Assembly (NCBI GenBank): GCA_029555025.1
Contig: JAKPTZ010000093.1
Location: forward strand, 1 to 64,000
Direction of reading: 5' to 3'
Length of the DNA: 64,000 nt
Source: Deltaproteobacteria bacterium
GTDB lineage: Bacteria > Myxococcota_A > UBA9042 > DTJE01
Shown here: positions 36,010 through 44,498 of the stretch, in pieces
Layout: each line of letters opens with the position of its first letter
How positions within the stretch are numbered: the stretch's first letter is position 1
Made by a program: the position numbers and the translations under genes
The notes under the pieces: generated by a model
Databases searched by the model: none
Told to the model about the DNA's origin: nothing
The model's input: only the letters and a program-made list of their open reading frames with translations

Positions 36010-36756
36010 TCAGCGTATCGTCCCGGGGCTGTCAACCAGCAATTGCCTGGATTCGGAAGGTGGCACCGGAACCGGGGTCGGGTTCGGCGCCGGCGGACCC
36101 GGCAGCCTCTCCGTCTTGCTTTTCCGACCGGTGGCTTCCCTTGCTTCGTCACCCGCGACAATCGGAACCATGATTTCGTCACCCGGGTATAAAGAAAGGC
36201 CCCTGGCCTTGGGATTGAACTTCTCGACCAGGTCGATCATCGTTCCATAGTCCCTGGCGATGCTTTCCATCGTGTCGCCGGCCTTGACCCGATGCCTGAC
36301 GACATCAAGAACCTCGAGCCCCCTTGACCGCTTTTCCAGCAGCCGTGCCCTGAAGCCGTTGCGGGCCCCGTTGAAAGTATTCCAGGCACCGGCGGACAAC
36401 CGGATGGTGAAGCCGTTTCCGGGAATCAGGCCGGTCTGCTTGACCAGCGGATTGCGGGCCAGCAGTTCCTCGACCGTCTGGCCACTCCATTCGGCCAGCA
36501 GATTGAGCGTGTCTTCGGGCTGCAGCGAAATGATGTAGTCGTTCTGGGGCCCCTTTTTCAGTTCCTTCATTATCATGCTGACCGAATCGCCGGGATCCGC
36601 GGGGGCCAACGGATCGACAGGCGCCGGAAGAACCGCCGGGCACATCCCGAGTGGACCACCGCACCGCTGACCGTCACTGCCGCGCATGTCGCGGCAGCCA
36701 GGCAGCAGGAACGCAAACGACGCCACAAGCGCCAAAGTGATTCGATTCATCGGCAT
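36010..36756 (-). CDS. LysM-domain lipoprotein
   Basis: About 248 residues. A lipoprotein signal (LALVASFAFLLPGC) precedes a short Gly/Pro region and two LysM-like modules: IISLQPEDTLNLLAEWSGQ (about residues 75-120) and HRVKAGDTMESIARDYGTM (about 150-200). LysM modules bind peptidoglycan or chitin-like glycans, so this probably links the envelope lipid to the cell wall. The C-terminus is Pro-rich. No hydrolase domain is present. Starts at 36756 or 36750 are both possible; an extension to 36807 is rejected because it would bury the signal peptide. Confidence 0.85.
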   Translation of the reverse strand: MPMNRITLALVASFAFLLPGCRDMRGSDGQRCGGPLGMCPAVLPAPVDPLAPADPGDSVSMIMKELKKGPQNDYIISLQPEDTLNLLAEWSGQTVEELLARNPLVKQTGLIPGNGFTIRLSAGAWNTFNGARNGFRARLLEKRSRGLEVLDVVRHRVKAGDTMESIARDYGTMIDLVEKFNPKARGLSLYPGDEIMVPIVAGDEAREATGRKSKTERLPGPPAPNPTPVPVPPSESRQLLVDSPGTIR

Positions 36757-36852
36757 ACAGGCACCCGGAACCTGGCAATGGCCTGACGACGATTCTATTG
36801 CGACCACCTGGGAACGCCAAACTCATGCACCTGATCGGGCAAAGATTCTCGA

Positions 36853-36880
36853 TTGCACAAGCCCGCGCGGGGTGTAGAAT
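36853..36880 (+). promoter_or_regulatory. Sigma-70-type promoter of the DnaJ-TPR gene
   Basis: TTGCAC (36853-36858), a 16-base GC-rich spacer and TAGAAT (36875-36880); the ATG is at 36935 with an AGGGGA ribosome site. Confidence 0.65.
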
Positions 36881-36934
36881 CAGGTCAGTCGATGTCGCGC
36901 GGCATGCAGGCCGGCATCAAGGACAGGGGACGCA

Positions 36935-37750
36935 ATGGGAGATATCGATAACAGTTCGGCAAACGCGTCCGACTTGCGCGCGTTAATCGAGGAAAAGGCG
37001 AACTGCCTTGCAGAAAACGATTTGTACAAGCTCCTGGGCGTGCCCCAGCAGACCCCGCCGAACGGCATTCGGGACGCTTATTTCGCGCTTGCCAAGCAGC
37101 TTCATCCCGACTCGATCGCCAAGGCCGGCATAGACGATGTCCGCCCCCAGGCCGTTGAAGTTTTCAAGGGAATTGCAAACGCATACCGCACCCTTACCGA
37201 TCCCAGGAAGAAGGCGGAATACGACGCGGTCTGGGCAAGGGCTGCCGGCGTAAGCCTGACTCCGACCCAGGCGAAGACCAAAAAGGATCTTGAGGCCGAG
37301 GCCCGGATGTTCTTCCACAAGGGCAACCTGATGGTCAAGCGCATGCAGTGGGAAGAAGCCATTGCAGCGTTCAGGAAGGCCGTTGAACTGGACGAGCGGA
37401 ATTCGGAATACCTTGTATCGCTGGGCTGGTCGGTCATGCAGAACGAAAAGCTCCCGAAGACCAGGCGCCTCGAGGAAGCCCGAGGCTGGTTCGAGCGGGC
37501 CATCAGTTCCGAAAATCCGACGGCCAGTTCGCATTACTATATGTCGCTTTATTACAAGGCGGTCGGCGACGTTCCGAAGCAGCGACTGGAACTGCAGGAC
37601 GCCCTTACGATCGATCCCGGCCACATTGGCGCCCAGCGCGAACGCAGACTCCTTAACATGCGGCAGCAGAACGAAAACAAGGCGGATCTGTTCGCCGCGG
37701 TCAAGCGCTGGTGGCAGGCCCAGACCGGGCCATCAAAGCCAAAAAAGTAA
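36935..37750 (+). CDS. J-domain protein with C-terminal TPR-like repeats
   Basis: 271 residues. The J domain (about residues 28-95) has DLYKLLGVPQQTPPNGIRDA and the essential HPD in QLHPDSI, so it can be expected to stimulate an Hsp70 partner. After a linker, residues about 120-245 form TPR-like helical hairpins (ARMFFHKGNLMVKRMQWEEA, RGWFERAISSENPTASSHYY). There is no Gly/Phe region or zinc finger, so it is not DnaJ itself. J-TPR proteins of this type are common in Myxococcota-like genomes, often with signalling genes; its client is unknown. Confidence 0.9.
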   Translation: MGDIDNSSANASDLRALIEEKANCLAENDLYKLLGVPQQTPPNGIRDAYFALAKQLHPDSIAKAGIDDVRPQAVEVFKGIANAYRTLTDPRKKAEYDAVWARAAGVSLTPTQAKTKKDLEAEARMFFHKGNLMVKRMQWEEAIAAFRKAVELDERNSEYLVSLGWSVMQNEKLPKTRRLEEARGWFERAISSENPTASSHYYMSLYYKAVGDVPKQRLELQDALTIDPGHIGAQRERRLLNMRQQNENKADLFAAVKRWWQAQTGPSKPKK

Positions 37751-37775
37751 ACTATATTGCGGGATTATCGATTTA

Positions 37776-40433
37776 TTACGGACAGCCGAAAGACTGTCCC
37801 GAGGATCCGGAAGCGCCCGTGTTGACCGTCGAAGAGCCCCCTGGTCCACCGGATCCGGTCAGCACGGTCATGCCCGAGGACACGTAGGACGCATCGACGC
37901 AAACGATGCCGAAGCTGGGCCCGCCACCGCCGCCACCGCCAGCGCCACCGGCACCACCTTTGCCACCGACACCGCCTGCGGCACCGACCCCCTGGCCGTC
38001 TCCGTCCCCGTGGTCACCGGCAAGGCCCGCCGTTCCACCGGAACCGGCCGAGCCGCCAAATCCGCCGGCACCGCCCGCACCGCCGCTTCCCGTAAGGATC
38101 ATGGTCTGCTCGATCGCGACTGAACCAGCCGATGCAAGGATGCCGACCGAGGCACCACCGCCACCGCCACCGATACCACCCTTTCCGCCGCCGCCGCCAC
38201 CGCCGCCGCCACCGCCGCTGGAACCGTAGGTTCCGCAAAGGTTCAACTCCCAGATCTGCGGATTGTCGCCGCCACCGGCTCCGCCACCGCCACCGCCGCC
38301 ACCGTCCGTGCCGTCCGTTCCGGGCGAGCCGTCCGCCGCGGCGTAGCCGCCCGCTGAGAAGACTCCGGACGCCCCGCCGCCGATGCCGTTCGAACCGGAA
38401 ACGCCGTCCAGCCCGTCATGGCCCCGGCTTCCGTTCTGGGTCATCGGGCCACCCGAACCGCCGGTTCCGGCGCCATTGCCAAGACCGGAGCCACCCGCGC
38501 CGCCGGCCGTCGCATACGGACCGCCATCCCCGCCTTTCCCGCCATTCGCGCCCGCGGCGCCGGCACCCCCGGCACCACCAAGCGGACGTTCGCACTGGCC
38601 ACACATGTCGAAGCAGTTTTCGTCGCCTATCTGGAATACACACACGTATTCGCAACCGGCGCTGCCTGATGAACCGTTGCTTCCCGCCTGGCCCGCATTT
38701 CCGGCCGCACCGGCGGCCCCTGGGGCACCGGCGCCTGCCTGGACGGTACATGCCTGGATTGAAAGCCCGCTGCCGTTCCTTGCCGCCACGGCAATCGAAC
38801 TCGACCCTGGTGCCGATGCCGACTCGCTGGTAATGACAAGACCCTGGAGGATGGTTGGTGAAGCGATTCCGTCAGCGGTAACCGCAAGGGTTCCGCCCCG
38901 AATCTGCGAAACCTTCGATGGCGCGCGTTCCCAGTTTCTTGAACTGTCATACCTGCCGAAAACACCCACACCGTCGTGCAGTACGATCGACTCGTTATAG
39001 ACACCCTGGGAGACAAGAACCTGCGACAGGCCCCGCGATGCCGCGATATCGATGCCTTCCTGGATGGATGGCACCGGGGCCTGGCGGGATCCGTCATTCC
39101 CGGTTACACCGGACACGATATCGACGAATACGGCTGACGCCGCGTCGCCGTCAACACCGTCGCAGTTCACATCATCCATGTCGATGTCAGGGATATCCGG
39201 CGAAACGGCCCCCAGCATCGGATCACATTCAGTCGGAACGCCTGACGTGCAGGCGGGAAGAACCCGATGGCACGCACCCAGGCCGCACTCGATGGTGCCG
39301 AGATCCTCGGGCTCGTCGGTCTTGCCGTCGCAGTCGTCATCGACCCCGTTGCACAATTCCACGTCGGAAGCGATGTCACCTTCACATGTCAGCCCCATGC
39401 CGTCCTCGGCACAGCCCCAGGTTCCGTTGGCGCAGACATCAGTATCCCCGCCGTCGCATGCCGCGCCCTTGTCCGGCCAGTTCTCGTCGGTCGTGCCGTT
39501 GCAGTTGTCGTCCAGCCCGTTGCAGACTTCATCCTGGCTTCCTTCGTACGGGTCGCACAGGAATGCCTGGCCATCCACACACTTTTCAACCATGTGCGCG
39601 CACACGCCGGTTCCGCAGACCTCGGTACCCATGTCGTCGGTCGCGCCATTGCAGTCGTCGTCAATCCTGTTGCACACCTCCTGGGAAGGCTCGCCAACCG
39701 AACACGCGCCCCAGGCGAACTCATTACCGGTTCTTGTGCAGAATCGACTGCCAAAGCAGGTTCCCGACTGATTCGAACGGCTGCACCTGGACTCCATGCC
39801 CGCAACCGGCGACACGCACGGGCAAAGACCGTCCTCCTTCACGCATGCGCTGAAGCCGGCCTCGACTTCCCGGCATTCAAAACCCTCGAGGCAGGACTCC
39901 GGATTCGCGGTGCAGTCGGTCGCGCAAAAACTGGCCTCCTCTCCGTAGGAAACGCACCTTGCCGACTCCTCGCCCTCGACAAGGCGGCAGGCCGCATCGG
40001 TCATGCAGGGCTTGCAAAGCCCGGTCGCCGGGGGAAGACAGACGTATGTAGTATCGCCGCCCGCAAGTACCAGGGCCTCGCACGTCCAGCCCGGGAATGG
40101 ACAAGAACTGGAACACGGCGAACTGCATATATTTCCGTAAATGTACGGCAGGCAGAATCCGTATTCGCAGTCGGAATTCTCTTCGCAGAAGGTTCCCGGC
40201 GATCCCGGTCCGACGTCATCCTGCACGTCGCAAAGGGCATCAAGCCGGCAGAGGTTGTCCGGGACATCCTGGTCGCCGGAATCCGGATCAATTGAATCCG
40301 GCTCCTGGAGTTCATACCCGACATCCATCGCGCCGTTCAGGTCATCGGGCGACGACTCCTGACCGCACCCCGTCATGGTCATCGAGAAGGCGGCAAAAGG
40401 CGCAAGCAGACTGATGAAAAAACGATTTGACAT
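37776..40433 (-). CDS. Cys-rich metal-binding-repeat/beta-helix/Gly-rich surface lipoprotein
   Basis: 885 residues and complete, with the same plan as the giant gene at the left edge. The order is a lipobox signal ending MTGCGQ, an Asp/Pro tether, a Cys-rich region, three to four DDDCNG/DDNCNG/DDDCDG metal-binding motifs (about residues 255-385), a right-handed beta-helix (ASAVFVDIVSGVTGNDGSRQ, then GLSIQACTVQAGAGA) from about 435, and a very Gly-rich C-terminus broken by short Cys motifs. The Gly-rich tail contains runs of ten or more Gly. It probably serves as a surface adhesin or matrix protein. GAGG ribosome site before ATG 40433, with a possible weak promoter (TGGAAA, 17 bases, TATGAT at 40465-40460) upstream. 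Confidence 0.9.
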   Translation of the reverse strand: MSNRFFISLLAPFAAFSMTMTGCGQESSPDDLNGAMDVGYELQEPDSIDPDSGDQDVPDNLCRLDALCDVQDDVGPGSPGTFCEENSDCEYGFCLPYIYGNICSSPCSSSCPFPGWTCEALVLAGGDTTYVCLPPATGLCKPCMTDAACRLVEGEESARCVSYGEEASFCATDCTANPESCLEGFECREVEAGFSACVKEDGLCPCVSPVAGMESRCSRSNQSGTCFGSRFCTRTGNEFAWGACSVGEPSQEVCNRIDDDCNGATDDMGTEVCGTGVCAHMVEKCVDGQAFLCDPYEGSQDEVCNGLDDNCNGTTDENWPDKGAACDGGDTDVCANGTWGCAEDGMGLTCEGDIASDVELCNGVDDDCDGKTDEPEDLGTIECGLGACHRVLPACTSGVPTECDPMLGAVSPDIPDIDMDDVNCDGVDGDAASAVFVDIVSGVTGNDGSRQAPVPSIQEGIDIAASRGLSQVLVSQGVYNESIVLHDGVGVFGRYDSSRNWERAPSKVSQIRGGTLAVTADGIASPTILQGLVITSESASAPGSSSIAVAARNGSGLSIQACTVQAGAGAPGAAGAAGNAGQAGSNGSSGSAGCEYVCVFQIGDENCFDMCGQCERPLGGAGGAGAAGANGGKGGDGGPYATAGGAGGSGLGNGAGTGGSGGPMTQNGSRGHDGLDGVSGSNGIGGGASGVFSAGGYAAADGSPGTDGTDGGGGGGGGAGGGDNPQIWELNLCGTYGSSGGGGGGGGGGGKGGIGGGGGGASVGILASAGSVAIEQTMILTGSGGAGGAGGFGGSAGSGGTAGLAGDHGDGDGQGVGAAGGVGGKGGAGGAGGGGGGGPSFGIVCVDASYVSSGMTVLTGSGGPGGSSTVNTGASGSSGQSFGCP

Positions 40434-40563
40434 TGCCAGACCTCGGATTACTTGACGGGATCATACATTCGACAGGGAAACTTTTCCAGTTGACGTGTTC
40501 CTGTCCGCAAACCGGGGCGCGTCAGAATCCCGATACTTGTCAGGCTCCGGCGGGCTGCGACAG

Positions 40564-40590
40564 AAAACGGCCGGATCATTCGACCGGCCG
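40564..40590 (-). terminator. Intrinsic terminator at the end of rsmI
   Basis: On the minus strand a perfect 7-bp all-GC stem CGGCCGG/CCGGCCG with a 9-base loop is followed by TTTT. The rsmI stop codon lies within the loop, so the terminator overlaps the end of the reading frame. Confidence 0.65.
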
Positions 40591-41283
40591 ATCCTCGCGA
40601 TCCCGCGGGGGTGATACAAGAAGGGTGACCTCGCCCCTGGGGGTGCGGCCGGAGAAAGCCGCGGCACAGGCTTCCGGCGAACCCCTGACGAATTCCTCGT
40701 GCAACTTGGTGAGTTCCCTCGCAACGACAACGGTTGCCCCGGGAATGGCCAGCCCGATCTCCGCCAGAACCTTTTCGAGCGTGCGGGCCGGCACGAAGAA
40801 GATGGCCGTCCCGGTCATTCGGCCGAGTTCGGCAAAAGCCTTCATTCGCCTGGGTGATTTCGGAGCAACAAAACCCATGAACGTGAAGCGATCCGAAGGC
40901 AGTCCGGAGGCCGAAAGCGCCGTGATCGCAGAACATGGCCCGGGAATGGGAACCACGGAGATTCCGGCCGCGGCAGCCTCGGAAACAATCCTGTATCCGG
41001 GATCGCTGACAAGGGGCGTCCCGGCATCGGAAACAAGCGCCACGTCCTGGCCTTCCTGAAGAATCGAGAGCAGCAGCGGAACCTGCCTGCGTTCATTCAT
41101 GTCATGAAAGGCAATCAGGCGGCGACCGGTCCGGTCGATCTCCAGGGCCTTCAGGAGCATCCCCGTGTGCCGCGTGTCCTCGCAGGCGAGAACCGGAACC
41201 TCGCGAAGGATCGCAAGCGCCCGCAATGTGATGTCCTGAAGATTACCTATCGGGGTGGCCACGATGTAGAGGGTTCCGGGCAT
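40576..41283 (-). CDS. rsmI: 16S rRNA (cytidine(1402)-2'-O)-methyltransferase
   Basis: 235 residues; methylates the ribose of C1402 in the ribosomal P site using SAM. The tetrapyrrole-methylase fold is marked by LYIVATPIGNLQDITLRAL, ACEDTRHTGMLL, ALVSDAGTPLVSDPGYRIV, IPGPCSAITALSASGLPSDR and TIFF-like AIFFVPARTLEKVL. Five bases after ilvE and probably cotranscribed. It ends in an intrinsic terminator. Confidence 0.96.
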   Translation of the reverse strand: MPGTLYIVATPIGNLQDITLRALAILREVPVLACEDTRHTGMLLKALEIDRTGRRLIAFHDMNERRQVPLLLSILQEGQDVALVSDAGTPLVSDPGYRIVSEAAAAGISVVPIPGPCSAITALSASGLPSDRFTFMGFVAPKSPRRMKAFAELGRMTGTAIFFVPARTLEKVLAEIGLAIPGATVVVARELTKLHEEFVRGSPEACAAAFSGRTPRGEVTLLVSPPRDREDRPVE

Positions 41284-41288
41284 TCAAG

Positions 41289-42227
41289 TCAGATCTCTTT
41301 GGGGGTATAGAACGAGAACCACTTGTCGTATCCCTGAACGCCACCCGCAACCAGCTTCATGTACTTCTGCTGGAGCATCCGGGTGATGGGACCTGCCTTG
41401 CCGGCACCGACCTGACGCCTGTCGATTTCATAAATCGGGGTGACTTCTGCCGCCGTCCCCGAAAAGAAGACTTCGTCGGCCAGGTAAAGATCGCTTCGGC
41501 CCATCCGAACTTCGTTGACCTTGATTCCTTCCGCCTTCGCAAGCGTAATCACCGTGTCCCTTGTAATGCCGCCAAGAATCGACGAGGAAAGATCCGGGGT
41601 AAAAATCTCGCCATTCTTCACGATGAACAGGTTCTCGCCTGAACCCTCGGCCACGTATCCGCAGTGATCCAGCAGGATGCCCTCGTCAAAGCCCTCGCGC
41701 TTTGCCTCGACCTTGGCCAGCACGGAATTGACGTAGTGTCCGCAAATCTTCCCCTTGACCAGCAGTGCGTTGACATGATGCTTGGTCCACGTGGAAATCT
41801 TCACCCGGATGCCCTTTTCCAGCGCCTCCGGTCCAAGATAGGCGCCCCATCGCCAGGCGATGACGCTGAGCCTGACATCGGGATCATTACCTGGATATAC
41901 GCCGACTTCCTTGTCGCCGAGATAAACGAGCGGCCGGAGGTATCCGGCTTCCATTCCGTTCGCCGCAAGCGTCTGCATGCACGCCTGGTCAATCTGTTCA
42001 CGTGTGTACGGAACCTTCAGCTCGAGCAGGTGCGCGGAATCGATCAGGCGCTGGGTATGTTCCGCAAGCCGGAAAACGGCGGAACGGCCGTCCTCGTGAT
42101 GATATGCGCGGATTCCCTCGAACGCGCCGACGCCGTAATGCATCGTGTGCGAAAGAATGTGAACATTCGCGTCATCCCAGGGCACCAGCCTGCCGTCCAT
42201 CCAGATCCACTTGAGCTTCTTAACCAT
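41289..42227 (-). CDS. ilvE: Branched-chain-amino-acid aminotransferase
   Basis: 312 residues; PLP-dependent last step of leucine, isoleucine and valine synthesis. Motifs include WMDGRLVPWDDANVHILSHT, HYGVGAFEGIRAY, KGKICGHYVNSVLAKVEAKR (around the PLP Lys), GYVAEGSGENLFIV and GGITRDTVITLAKAEGI. ATG 42227 has GGAGG upstream; an in-frame extension to 42278 is not conserved. The promoter is at 42318-42346. I looked for an attenuator peptide rich in Ile/Val/Leu in the leader and found none. Confidence 0.96.
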   Translation of the reverse strand: MVKKLKWIWMDGRLVPWDDANVHILSHTMHYGVGAFEGIRAYHHEDGRSAVFRLAEHTQRLIDSAHLLELKVPYTREQIDQACMQTLAANGMEAGYLRPLVYLGDKEVGVYPGNDPDVRLSVIAWRWGAYLGPEALEKGIRVKISTWTKHHVNALLVKGKICGHYVNSVLAKVEAKREGFDEGILLDHCGYVAEGSGENLFIVKNGEIFTPDLSSSILGGITRDTVITLAKAEGIKVNEVRMGRSDLYLADEVFFSGTAAEVTPIYEIDRRQVGAGKAGPITRMLQQKYMKLVAGGVQGYDKWFSFYTPKEI

Positions 42228-42317
42228 GACGAAACGCCTCCAATCCACCAATACAGTTAATTGCAGATGGCCGGACATGCCGCATCAAGCCGACGGCTTC
42301 CCGGACATCAAGGATGC

Positions 42318-42346
42318 ATCCTATTTGGGATTCAAATCTATTTCAA
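42318..42346 (-). promoter_or_regulatory. Sigma-70-type promoter of ilvE-rsmI
   Basis: On the minus strand TTGAAA (42346-42341), a 17-base spacer and TAGGAT (42323-42318), giving a leader of about 85 bases. Confidence 0.62.
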
Positions 42347-42423
42347 CACCCCTTGAAGCAACGATTGCAGCGATATCGGGCGAAACGAAAGCAGGAAGAT
42401 TGGAAGTGAGGCGGGCACAATTG

Positions 42424-44325
42424 CTAGAACTTCTTCAAGTCCCCGACCTTGCCTGGAGCATTTTTCCCCGCCGGCGACTGATCGCCCCCGACCTTCCTGA
42501 AACCACCGTCGCCGGCAGGTTTCGATGGCTTTTCGGGTGCGGGTGCGGGTGCGGGCGCCGCCTGCGGGGCGGCCGGGGCTGACGGAGTCGCCGCCACCGG
42601 GTTTGACGCGGGCGCCGGTGCCGATGGGGCGGGGGCGACCGGCGAGGCGGCCTGCGGCGGTTGCCTGCGGACACCGGCCGCCGGTCTGGCGCGTCCTTCC
42701 TGCTGCACCCGTGGCGCTTCGGGAACCGGTGAAAGGACTGCCGAAAGAGTGGTGTCCCGCTCCAGCCTGGAACTGACGGACGAATCCGAATGGCCCGCAA
42801 GCCTGAACACGAAGTCCATCGGTTCGGCCTCGACCGGCATCTTTTCCTCGAAAGGAGTCAATCCAAGCTCCACGCCATCAAGAAGGACTCTCGCACCTGC
42901 GGGAACCGACTCGAACCTGACTTTGACCTGGGCCTGCACAACGGCGGGACTCCCGGCCTGGGCGACCGCGTCCTTTTGCGGTCCGGCATCCGGGGCAAGC
43001 GCGGCGACCGGCGCCGGCGGCGGCAACGGGGGCGCAGCCGGATCCGGAATCACAACGGTCGCGTCGGACGGGGTCGCGGCGGAATCGCGCATGAACATCG
43101 TCCAGCCGATGCCCGAAGCCGTACCAAGCACTGCCAGCACGGAAACGGCAATCAGCAGGCCGGCCGGGCCGCGACGGCGCCTGGCCGGAAGGGGGACTTC
43201 CACAGGTTCGGAAGGCGGCTGGTCGGGCTGATCGGTCGCCTGCTTATCGACAAAAACAACCCGTTCGTACCTGCCGTCGAGCCGATCAAGCACGGCGCGC
43301 GCCTCGGCAGCCAGGGCCGCCGCCGACTGGAAACGCCTGTCCGCCGACTTTTCCAGGCACCGGCGAACCATTTCCTCCACTTCGGGGGGCACGGAAACAT
43401 CGGGACGCACGGAAGCCATCGGCGGAACGGAGTCCTGGATGTGCTTCATCAGGATGGCCAGCGGATTATCGGCATCGAAAGGCGTGCGGCCGGTCAGCAT
43501 CTCGAACCAGATGACGCCGAGTGCGTAGATGTCCGCCCTGGCATCGACCGCCATCGTCCTGGCCTGTTCCGGCGCCATGTACCTGGGGGTACCGAAAATG
43601 ACGCCGGCCTGCGTCATCGTGCCCTGGCTGTGATCCTGCTCCTTCATCCTGGCGACACCGAAATCCAGGACCTTCACGAAGTCGGGATCGTCGCCAACGG
43701 CGCACAGATAGACGTTTTCGGGCTTCAGATCGCGATGAACAATCCCCTTGGAATGCGCTTCCGCAAGGGAATCGGCCATCTGTGTCATGACGTGAATGGA
43801 ACGCCTGGCGGAAAAAGGCCCATCCTGCCTGATCGCCTTGTCCAGCGGGCGGCCTTCCAGGAGTTCCATCGCGAAATACAGCGTTCCATCATCCATCTGC
43901 CCGAAATCATGGATGCGGATCGTGTTCGGATGATTCAGCTTCGATACGGCGCGGGCCTCGTTCTTGAAGCGCATGACGACCTTGCCGTCCTGCGCCCTGT
44001 CCTTCAGCAAGGTCTTAATCGCGACAATCCGGTCAATCCCGACCTGCCTTGCGCGATACACGACGCCCATGCCGCCTGCGCCAAGCCTTGAAAGAACCTC
44101 GAATCTGTTGTCGATGAGACGGCCTATCAGGGGATCGCGCGCAGGCTGTTCGTCATCGGCGATCTTCGAGACGGCAGCCTCGATTCGGGCCTCGACATTG
44201 CCTTCGTCAACAAGGGTCGGCCTTCCGGCGGCGCCGGCCTGGCGGGTCGGATCCCGCGAACCTGCGGCGCCGCCCGAAGCGGCATCGGAACCCCGCGCCG
44301 CGGCATTCTTGTCGTCAGATACCAC
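42424..44325 (-). CDS. Membrane Ser/Thr protein kinase with PEGA domain
   Basis: 633 residues from GTG 44325 (GGGG eight bases upstream). A Hanks-type kinase domain is at about residues 65-330, with LGAGGMGVVYRA, Lys in VAIKTLL, HRDLKPENVYL, DFGVARM and YMAPEQA; all catalytic residues are present. A transmembrane helix (LLIAVSVLAVLGTASGIGWT) follows, then a PEGA domain (FESVPAGARVLLDGVELGLT) in the periplasm and a long Ala/Pro-rich C-terminus. PEGA domains are thought to sense or bind envelope components. Divergent from lexA, with which it shares a 173-base upstream region. The frame is open to 44523 but no ribosome site supports an earlier start. Confidence 0.93.
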   Translation of the reverse strand: MVSDDKNAAARGSDAASGGAAGSRDPTRQAGAAGRPTLVDEGNVEARIEAAVSKIADDEQPARDPLIGRLIDNRFEVLSRLGAGGMGVVYRARQVGIDRIVAIKTLLKDRAQDGKVVMRFKNEARAVSKLNHPNTIRIHDFGQMDDGTLYFAMELLEGRPLDKAIRQDGPFSARRSIHVMTQMADSLAEAHSKGIVHRDLKPENVYLCAVGDDPDFVKVLDFGVARMKEQDHSQGTMTQAGVIFGTPRYMAPEQARTMAVDARADIYALGVIWFEMLTGRTPFDADNPLAILMKHIQDSVPPMASVRPDVSVPPEVEEMVRRCLEKSADRRFQSAAALAAEARAVLDRLDGRYERVVFVDKQATDQPDQPPSEPVEVPLPARRRRGPAGLLIAVSVLAVLGTASGIGWTMFMRDSAATPSDATVVIPDPAAPPLPPPAPVAALAPDAGPQKDAVAQAGSPAVVQAQVKVRFESVPAGARVLLDGVELGLTPFEEKMPVEAEPMDFVFRLAGHSDSSVSSRLERDTTLSAVLSPVPEAPRVQQEGRARPAAGVRRQPPQAASPVAPAPSAPAPASNPVAATPSAPAAPQAAPAPAPAPEKPSKPAGDGGFRKVGGDQSPAGKNAPGKVGDLKKF

Positions 44326-44442
44326 TTCAATCCCCGGAAACGTCCCTGGAACGACGAACGCGCACGGATGAAATCTATCACAAACCGCCAATTGTTCCGA
44401 GTTCACGTCAAGCCGTCGCCCCCTGACGCGCGCGCTGTTTTG

Positions 44443-44471
44443 TTGCACTGTGAACAAATGTTCAGTAGGAT
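44443..44471 (+). promoter_or_regulatory. lexA promoter
   Basis: TTGCAC (44443-44448), 17-base spacer and TAGGAT (44466-44471). The SOS box lies inside the spacer, so bound LexA would block RNA polymerase directly. Confidence 0.7.
44452..44463. promoter_or_regulatory. Putative LexA operator (SOS box), GAAC-N4-GTTC type
   Basis: A perfect palindrome, GAACAAATGTTC, lies in the lexA promoter spacer. The GAAC-N4-GTTC pattern is that of the Gram-positive 'Cheo box', not the enterobacterial CTGT-N8-ACAG. The position implies autorepression of lexA; the divergent kinase gene starts 127 bases away and could also respond. Confidence 0.75.
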
Positions 44472-44498
44472 AGTCACGCCTATGGAGAGTCCCCCAAA

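Noticed and set aside
37906-38229. Pro-rich plus-strand frame opposite the Gly-rich lipoprotein tail
   Set aside because: The poly-Pro is only the complement of Gly codons; no ribosome site or promoter.
42228-42317. Attenuator with leader peptide before ilvE
   Set aside because: Short frames in the leader are not enriched in Ile, Val or Leu and no terminator/antiterminator pair is visible.
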